Shown here piece by piece: positions 58,492 through 64,000 of a stretch of 64,000 nt of DNA. The notes under the pieces are model-generated. The model had not been told where the DNA came from and did not search any database. It saw nothing but the letters and a program-made list of their open reading frames with translations. The position numbers and the translations under genes are program-made. Location: contig RCTD01000002.1 of the NCBI GenBank assembly GCA_014898415.1, forward strand, positions 2,294,001 to 2,358,000, read 5' to 3'. Source of the stretch: Stromatinia cepivora (lineage: Eukaryota > Ascomycota > Leotiomycetes > Helotiales > Sclerotiniaceae). Numbering within the stretch: the first letter of the stretch is position 1; each line of letters opens with the position of its first letter.

Positions 58492-60026
58492 CTAGAAAAT
58501 TTGAAAGTTCGGTTTGATTTGTTGTTTGACGAATGGAGTTTGGATCTTGCGGGTCATGAGCAGGGAAATACATTATGGGATTTTTGGCGGTGTTGGGGGA
58601 AACTGATAGCTCAGTTGCAGCGAAACACATGCTTCTGCGACATGAAATGTAGAACATTCGTTCGCTCATTGGATTTCAATAATTCTAATTTATGCTCTCA
58701 TGGATCAACTTCTGCGTTTACCATGACTTGAAACCTTCACTGTGTGAATTTTTTTTTTAAAAAAAAAGATGAGTCTGTTTTCACTTACTTGCCCGCTCTA
58801 CAACGAAATCTGACAATCTAGCCTTGAATGTAAATGATCTTGGATTACTTGACAGTAGCACCTTTCTTGTGCGGCAGATTTGAACTCGGAAATTGCGGGT
58901 TGCCATGAATTATCTCCCAATTCCCGAAGTTCTTCTGCATCTTCCTTTAATTTCAATTTTACCATCGGAAGCAGATGGCTATATAATTTAGGAGAATAAC
59001 ACTTCTTTCATAATCGTTTCGCCATTCCATATTTCCCATTCCAGCCGCTGTAAAGACATTTCCTACAACTACTTCGTGCACTCAAGCTTTGCGAGGGATT
59101 TCGTACTTGTCTCGCGCTTTGCGAGTTATAAAACCAAGCACTAGAAACATTTTCCCCAACACGCAGGACCCTCAATAACGGTCTCGTCAACTTTTAGACC
59201 CTTCTATTCAAATCGTAGAATGGTACACCTTTGTTGGTTTTCCCCCATTTCTTATGTCAAGAGATGGCTTCCGAAGACCGGTACCCATGTGGTCGTTTAC
59301 AGGTCGAAGCAGAAATGTTTTCCTCCCTATCTGCTGGCGAGCGTGTGGTTAATTTATCGGCCTGTATGACAGATATTGTGACGCCATATATTGGAATTTT
59401 TTCTTCCGGAAAGAAAAAGTACGAGACATTCAAACGGTCAAAGAGAGCATGACAGCATGAAAGTCGCCACGGAAATTTTATCAAGATGTCTTCTTCCCTC
59501 GTCTCCAAACACGCATTTTTGCTCTTCTACTTTTCGCGCTTCGGAGGCTCATCACTTTCGTTTATCGCGTTTGCCAAATACTGATTGCCAATTCTCGAGA
59601 CTCAATTGCATGCTTTTATTGCTGTAGAGCCCCAGATCCGCTCCTTGATCATGCCGCGAACGCATTATATTTTATGGGGAAATGCCTGCGAGATTCTTTC
59701 AAACGTCATATTTCAATCTCTCCCCCTGGATATCAAACCGAAAAGCGGGTTTCGACGAGCTGTCACGACGAAGTTTAATCATTTCCACTGTTTTTCTCGC
59801 TCGACGGAACCTCCAGAGATTATCCGGCGTCATCATCGAAATTTACCTGGTCGCACAGTTCAAATTGTAAGTAATTTCGTATTCCCTATTAACACATTCT
59901 ACTCTTGATCTCAGCTTCACTCTTGGTCTTATCCTGGGCATCTATTCATATCTCAATGCGCTCTTAATCCCTCATTTTCCTTCAAACCCCTCTCCAGAAA
60001 TGTACCCACTAACACGCCACTCTCAG
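58492..60026. other. Intergenic or unresolved upstream exons
   Basis: ORFs at 59231, 59391 and 59585-59908 are doubtful. A GTAAGT donor at 59868 could link an exon here to the gene at 60027. A T10/A10 run lies at about 58749-58768. Confidence 0.3.
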
Positions 60027-61018
60027 GGTCGAATCCGCAAAGGAGCGCACTACCGACGCTTCCAAGAGATCATCGCCGAAGTCGAAAGAGAAAACACCCG
60101 AAAAATGCAGAGACAAGCATCTCTACTGGCCCAGTCGAATCCTGACCAAATCATGCACCAACATGGGAAAAGACGGCCAGCCCGACCCTATCATCGAATG
60201 GCCCCCCAGTTCCGCCCCGCTCGAGAAATACCTCTTTCTGCGCAAAACCGTCCCAGACCCAGCAGGCTTTCCCTATCGGAAAAAAGGACCCGCGCAATCG
60301 TGGAAAGTCGTCAGGGGCTTGCATACCGATAAGGAGTTCTTGAAAAAATACAGGAAGGAGAATCGATATCGTCGTACCCGAAGATGATAAAAATGAACAA
60401 AAAGGCCCCTTTGACCACGATGCACTAATCGTCCAACCCTCACCCATGGCCCTCCACAACGACGCATCCAAAAAAGCCCAAGAAGCCTTTGAAAAAGCGC
60501 AAAAAGCCGCCTCGGAATCAGTCCAAAAATTAGCAAGATTACTAAGACGCAACCGATATAAAAGCGCACGAGACGAAAAGAACCATCGCATCCAAGATCA
60601 GAATGCGGAAAATCCCTATGCGCCAGCAAGGAGAGATGATGAGGGGAGTATGGTTACGGATAGTGATTTTGCGGGGAATGATAGGGAGAGGAATGCGGAG
60701 GATGATGAGCCGGCTCGGGAGAAAAAAGCGCGGGTTCGTCATCGTCATCAAGAATATGTGCGTGCTAAGAGTGTAAGGAGTGATAGTTCTCACAGCGGGT
60801 ATTCGGACTCGGAGATGAGTTCTGCGTATGCACCGTCTGTGAGGAGGATCTATGAGAAAGGGAGTAGGCGTCATAGGAGACATCGTGGTCATGGTCATGG
60901 TCATGGTTATCATTCTCGTCCATTTCATTGTTCGAGTGATACTAGTAGTGATACTGGGAGACCGCCGAGTGTTTATAGTTATCCTTCGCCGCATTATACA
61001 GGTTTTCGGTATAGATAG
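60027..61018 (+). CDS. Charged conserved-looking protein with His/Ser-rich tail, apparent frameshift
   Basis: The best reading starts after a CTCAG acceptor at 60026: SAKERTTDASKRSSPKSKEK, then GKDGQPDPIIEWPPSSAPLE, KKGPAQSWKVVRGLHTDKEF and LKKYRKEN. There the sensible continuation IDIVVPEDDKNEQKGPFDHD lies one frame over, leading into a coiled-coil Ala/Lys stretch (KKAQEAFEKAQKAASESVQK). The tail is acidic, then basic, and ends in a Gly-His repeat (RRHRRHRGHGHGHGYHS) before the stop at 61016-61018. The frame change lies at about 60360, with no room for an intron, so an indel or assembly error is likely. The start exon is not certain. The family is unknown to me; the composition suggests a nuclear or membrane-associated scaffold. 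Confidence 0.55.
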
Positions 61019-61450
61019 TTGTTTGTTTCTTGGGGGTTATGTATTGGATGGTTGATACTTATTTGGATAGTTGGTATTTTGCCGGTTTGTCTGGTGTTCA
61101 CCGTGTTTTGTCGATACACTTGGAGATTGAATCGTCAGATATAGTAGCTTTTGGGGAAATGATGGAACAGCGGCTGACTGCAAAAACGAGTGACTTATTC
61201 GTTTTGTGTATAATATGCTTTATCTGTTTCGTTGGATTGCTAGTTTCACTCCATCGTATCGTTCATTGCATTTTCAGGACATCATTTCTTGAGAAATGTC
61301 ACATTCCATTGAATAACTTGATATCACTACGCATATGAACTTCCAAGAAAATCCTATTAAGGTTCAACAAACTAATGACGCCAGTAAAATCAATCCCAGA
61401 TCCCACACTCCATAAATTCCCAGTAATCGCATTTCCCCCTAAGCTTAAAC
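61019..61450. other. Shared 3' region of two convergent genes
   Basis: 432 bp without a supportable gene. Confidence 0.5.
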
Positions 61451-62927
61451 TTAAGCGGCGGTAGCAACAGCTTGCTGAGCTGGAGCAACACCAACACGCT
61501 CCTTTGACAAGATATCTACGAGAAGAGGATTCGGTCTGTTATCCTTGCCGGCTGGGTAGACAGCTTGGTTCTTCTTGTAACGTTGAACATTCTCAATGTA
61601 CATGTCGAAGAGGTATGAAGAATCCATTGGTCCTCCTTTAGCCTCAGGATGGAATTGTGTGGAGAAGATTGGACGAGTCTTGTGGATCATTCCTATGGTA
61701 TGTTAGTTAAGAGTGAAACAAGCGACTTCAACAATATTTACCTTCGTTGGATCCATCATTCAAATTGACAAAGTATTCTTTGAATTCGGATGGGAGAGTG
61801 GTCATATCAACGGCATAACCGTGATTTTGACTGGTGATGTGGCATTGACCAGTAGTCAAATCAAGAGCTGGAATGTTGTGGGCACGGTTTCCGTACTTGA
61901 GCTTGATGGTACGGGCACCAGCTGCAAGAGCAAGCAATTGATGTCCAAGGCAAATACCAAAGACTGGAAGTTGAGAGGACTCCATCAATCTAGCCAAATG
62001 GTAGACAGTCTCCTGACAATGAGTTGGGTCACCAGGTCCGTTGGAGATGAAGACACCATCAAAATGATGGGCGACCTTGTGAATTGGGAAATCGTAAGGG
62101 AAAACAGTGACGCTTGCTCCACGACTGACCAAACTTCTCAAAATGTTCTCCTTCACACCACAATCGATAACTGCAACGTGCATATCTCCATGAGCGGAGC
62201 TAACGTGAAATGGAGCCTTGGTGCTGACTTTCTTGACCAAGTTGATTTGTTCAGGATCAACGAAAGCCTCATCTTGATCGGCATCATATTCTTCTCCAAT
62301 GGTGATTCGGGCCAAAGAAGAACCTTCCTCTCTCAAGTAGGTGACAATAGCTCTGGTATCAACACCAGAAATAGCTGGTACACCCTCACGAGCACACCAA
62401 TCACTCAAACTCTCCACAGCAGTCCAATGACTATACTTCTCAGCATAATCTGCAACAACCACACCAACACATTGAATGTTTGGTGACTCAAAGTATTTCA
62501 AGAGTCCGTGCTCATCTCTGGCAGATGATGGAACGCCATAGTTTCCGATCAAAGGTTGAGTGAAAACAAGAATTTGTCCACGATAAGAAGGATCGGTCAT
62601 GGATTCGGGGTAACCAACGAGGGATGTAGTGAAAACGGCTTCGCCAGAAATATTGGACTTGGCACCAAAAGATTTGCCATGGAAAACCGGGCCATCCTAT
62701 CAAAAATTTAGCCCAAATCTTTCTCCATACACCAACCAGCATAACGTTACCCTGATTGTGAATGTAGCTCGATCATGAGAGATAGGGGTAGCACGAGGAC
62801 GGGTATATGGCATGGCACGACCAGCACTTCCTTCAACTGTAGCTAGGAATCGAGTTTGTTGTGCAATTCTTTGGATGCCATAACCTATTGGCTTATAAGC
62901 TGCGGGCTTTACGAATCGAGAGAACAT
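61451..62927 (-). CDS. CPA1: Arginine-specific carbamoyl-phosphate synthase, small (glutaminase) subunit
   Basis: Releases ammonia from glutamine for the large subunit in the first committed step of arginine synthesis; in filamentous fungi it is mitochondrial (N. crassa arg-2). Exons 62927-62751, 62696-61742 and 61692-61451 join in phase to 457 residues. The basic N-terminus ([20 protein letters not shown]) is a mitochondrial presequence. The small-subunit N-domain covers about 60-215 ([20 protein letters not shown]). The class I amidotransferase domain has FGICLGHQ with C308 and FSTQFHPEA with H392 and E394. The translated leader carries an arginine-attenuator uORF 57 nt upstream, so arginine-dependent ribosome stalling should regulate it. 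Confidence 0.97.
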
Positions 62928-62984
62928 GATTGTGGTTGTTTGAATTGATAAAATTTAGTAGGCTGTAGGTTTGAGAAAGCTATT

Positions 62985-63326
62985 TCAGTTGACTGAAGCT
63001 TTCCAGATGTGATCTATAACAAGGGTGTTAGAATTTCGGTGGTGCAAAAGAATCGTTGGAGGGGTCATGAATAGGGTTATGTGCGAACCTGAGATATAAT
63101 CCTACGAGAACATGTTAGTGAAGAACGCTTCTAGTGAAATTGTTGTAGATGTTTCGCTTGATGAAGAGTCATCCTTCCTCAGAGATGGATAGTAGAAGAT
63201 TTGGCTTCAACTTTGAACCCAAAGATAGGAATTGAGGGTTTTTTGAGATTTAACTCATCATTCATCATAGACAAAGGAAGAGAACGAACGTACCTGGGAT
63301 GTAAAAACTGACGAGCGAACACTCAT
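62985..63326 (-). promoter_or_regulatory. Arginine attenuator peptide uORF of CPA1, spliced from three exons
   Basis: Exons 63326-63294 (33 nt), 63101-63089 (13 nt) and 63013-62985 (29 nt) join in phase into a 24-codon uORF plus stop. It contains FTSQDYISDHIWKA, matching the AAP core S-x-F-T-S-Q-D-Y-x-S-D-H-L-W-K-A. D12 and W19 fall at the same positions as in the Neurospora arg-2 AAP; Ile replaces the usual Leu before Trp. Intron 1 (63293-63102, 192 nt) has GTACGT and TCGTAG; intron 2 (63088-63014, 75 nt) has a weak GTTCGC donor and TATAG. In related genes the nascent AAP stalls the terminating ribosome at high arginine, blocking access to the CPA1 start and triggering NMD. Confidence 0.93.
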
Positions 63327-63801
63327 ACGCGCGACTTTTCTATTCGTATCTGATAGATCAGTAAAAGAAGAAGTTTTGAAGATTTAAGGTGTAATGATTT
63401 AGAAGCAGTTTATTGAAGTGGGAAGTAAAAATTGTGGAGTATATTTGGTGTTATTTGGTGTGACAGAGTGATAAAAAGATTCAAGTGGGAAAAGGTTGAA
63501 TGCCGCTTTGTTCTTTACAGTAAAGCTAATGTTGTGTTAAAATTATTTGATTGGTCAATTGTGAGGGTCATTTGTAGGGGAACCACTAAGGGACTTGGAA
63601 CTTGGAAGGAAAAGAAGAAGAGCCGATGACGGACTAATGATGATACTATCACTAGTAGGTAGTACCTAGTAAAAAAACACAAAAAGAACCAATGAAGAGC
63701 ATTAAAAGCTCCCGCTCCCTTAAAAACACAACCCGATTTCTCAATCCTTTTATAAACCTGACCAATTAAATTATAAATATCAATTATCACTCACATCTTA
63801 T
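63327..63801. other. CPA1 promoter and 3' flank of the edge gene
   Basis: 475 bp without a gene. CPA1's promoter must lie here, since the gene at the right edge is transcribed towards it. Confidence 0.5.
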
Positions 63802-64000
63802 CTATCGACAATCATAAGGCGTAGATCCAACACGGTGGATGGTAAAAGCAGCTTCCGGTAGAGCCTTAGACAATTTGATCATTACCTACAAAATTTCTGT
63901 CGTGTTTCCTTCTTCCTCCTTTCCCCTCAATAAGACATGATCTGAAAGCCAATCATCATTATGATCTAGAGAAGCCATATCATAAATAAATTGATCATCT
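63802..64000 (-). CDS. C-terminal exons of an unidentified gene, partial
   Basis: The frame entering from the right edge (64000-63937) reads DDQFIYDMASLDHNDDWLSDH. A 51-nt intron (63936-63886, GTCTTA to TGTAG) joins in phase to VMIKLSKALPEAAFTIHRVG and ends at TAG 63804-63802. Reading through the intron meets a TAG at its 3' end, which supports splicing. I do not recognise the family from 48 residues. Confidence 0.55.

Noticed and set aside
60542..60994. 150-codon minus ORF rich in Thr, Met, Ile
   Set aside because: Shadow of the His/Ser-rich tail of the plus-strand gene; composition is that of an antisense frame.
61713..62486. 257-codon plus-strand ORF
   Set aside because: Antisense to CPA1, which is certain from motifs and splice structure.

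Overview
The window looks like nuclear DNA of a filamentous ascomycete, most likely a leotiomycete near Sclerotinia or Botrytis. Genes carry short introns (about 43-80 nt, GTRNGT donors, CTRAY branch sites). There is an AT-rich transposon that appears mutated by RIP, and typical euascomycete genes are present (SdhB, Rsa4, Msh4, Sam50, Ubc6, Cpa1 with its arginine-attenuator uORF). The rebuilt SdhB has 301 residues with the ubiquinone-site histidine at position 273. That is the numbering used for Sclerotinia sclerotiorum (Botrytis cinerea uses 272), which hints at the genus but does not prove it.

Layout. 0-8 kb: the N-terminus of an M1 aminopeptidase (minus) and an unrecognised minus-strand locus broken by a single TAA. 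8-14 kb: gene relics, then SDHB (minus). 13.7-23.2 kb is gene-dense: a secreted BYS1/thaumatin-like protein, a 3-ketoacyl-CoA thiolase, the ribosome-assembly WD40 protein Rsa4 with a repeat-filled intron, and the meiotic MutS homologue MSH4, divergent from Rsa4. 23.4-29.5 kb is a nested transposon: a small hAT-like element (8-bp target duplication GGGAGAAC) split by a full-length Ty1/copia element (166-bp LTRs, 5-bp duplication TATTT) on the minus strand. Beside it, a FAD monooxygenase gene carries two in-frame stops. 32-41 kb is gene-poor, with two weak hypothetical genes and several decayed coding relics, including an Old-Yellow-Enzyme-type flavin oxidoreductase fragment.

41-49 kb looks like a small specialised-metabolism neighbourhood: a flavin-containing monooxygenase, an MFS transporter with a 13-nt micro-exon, a DUF3328/UstYa-like oxidase with its HxxHC motif, a tiny signal-peptide ORF, and a frameshifted hot-dog thioesterase. 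This mix of gene types recalls fungal RiPP (ustiloxin/dikaritin-type) clusters, but no repeated core peptide is visible, so that is a hypothesis.

49.6-64 kb returns to housekeeping genes: SAM50/TOB55 and UBC6 (divergent), a serine-rich conserved protein, several small hypothetical genes, a charged His/Ser-rich protein with an apparent frameshift, CPA1, and the last exons of an unidentified gene at the right edge. The most striking regulatory feature is the CPA1 leader: a 24-codon arginine-attenuator peptide whose coding sequence is split over three exons, so the attenuator exists only after two splicing events.

For intron-containing genes the coordinates span start codon to stop codon, and exon joins are given in the text. 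All joins were made by eye; those marked phase-consistent give an open frame divisible by three.
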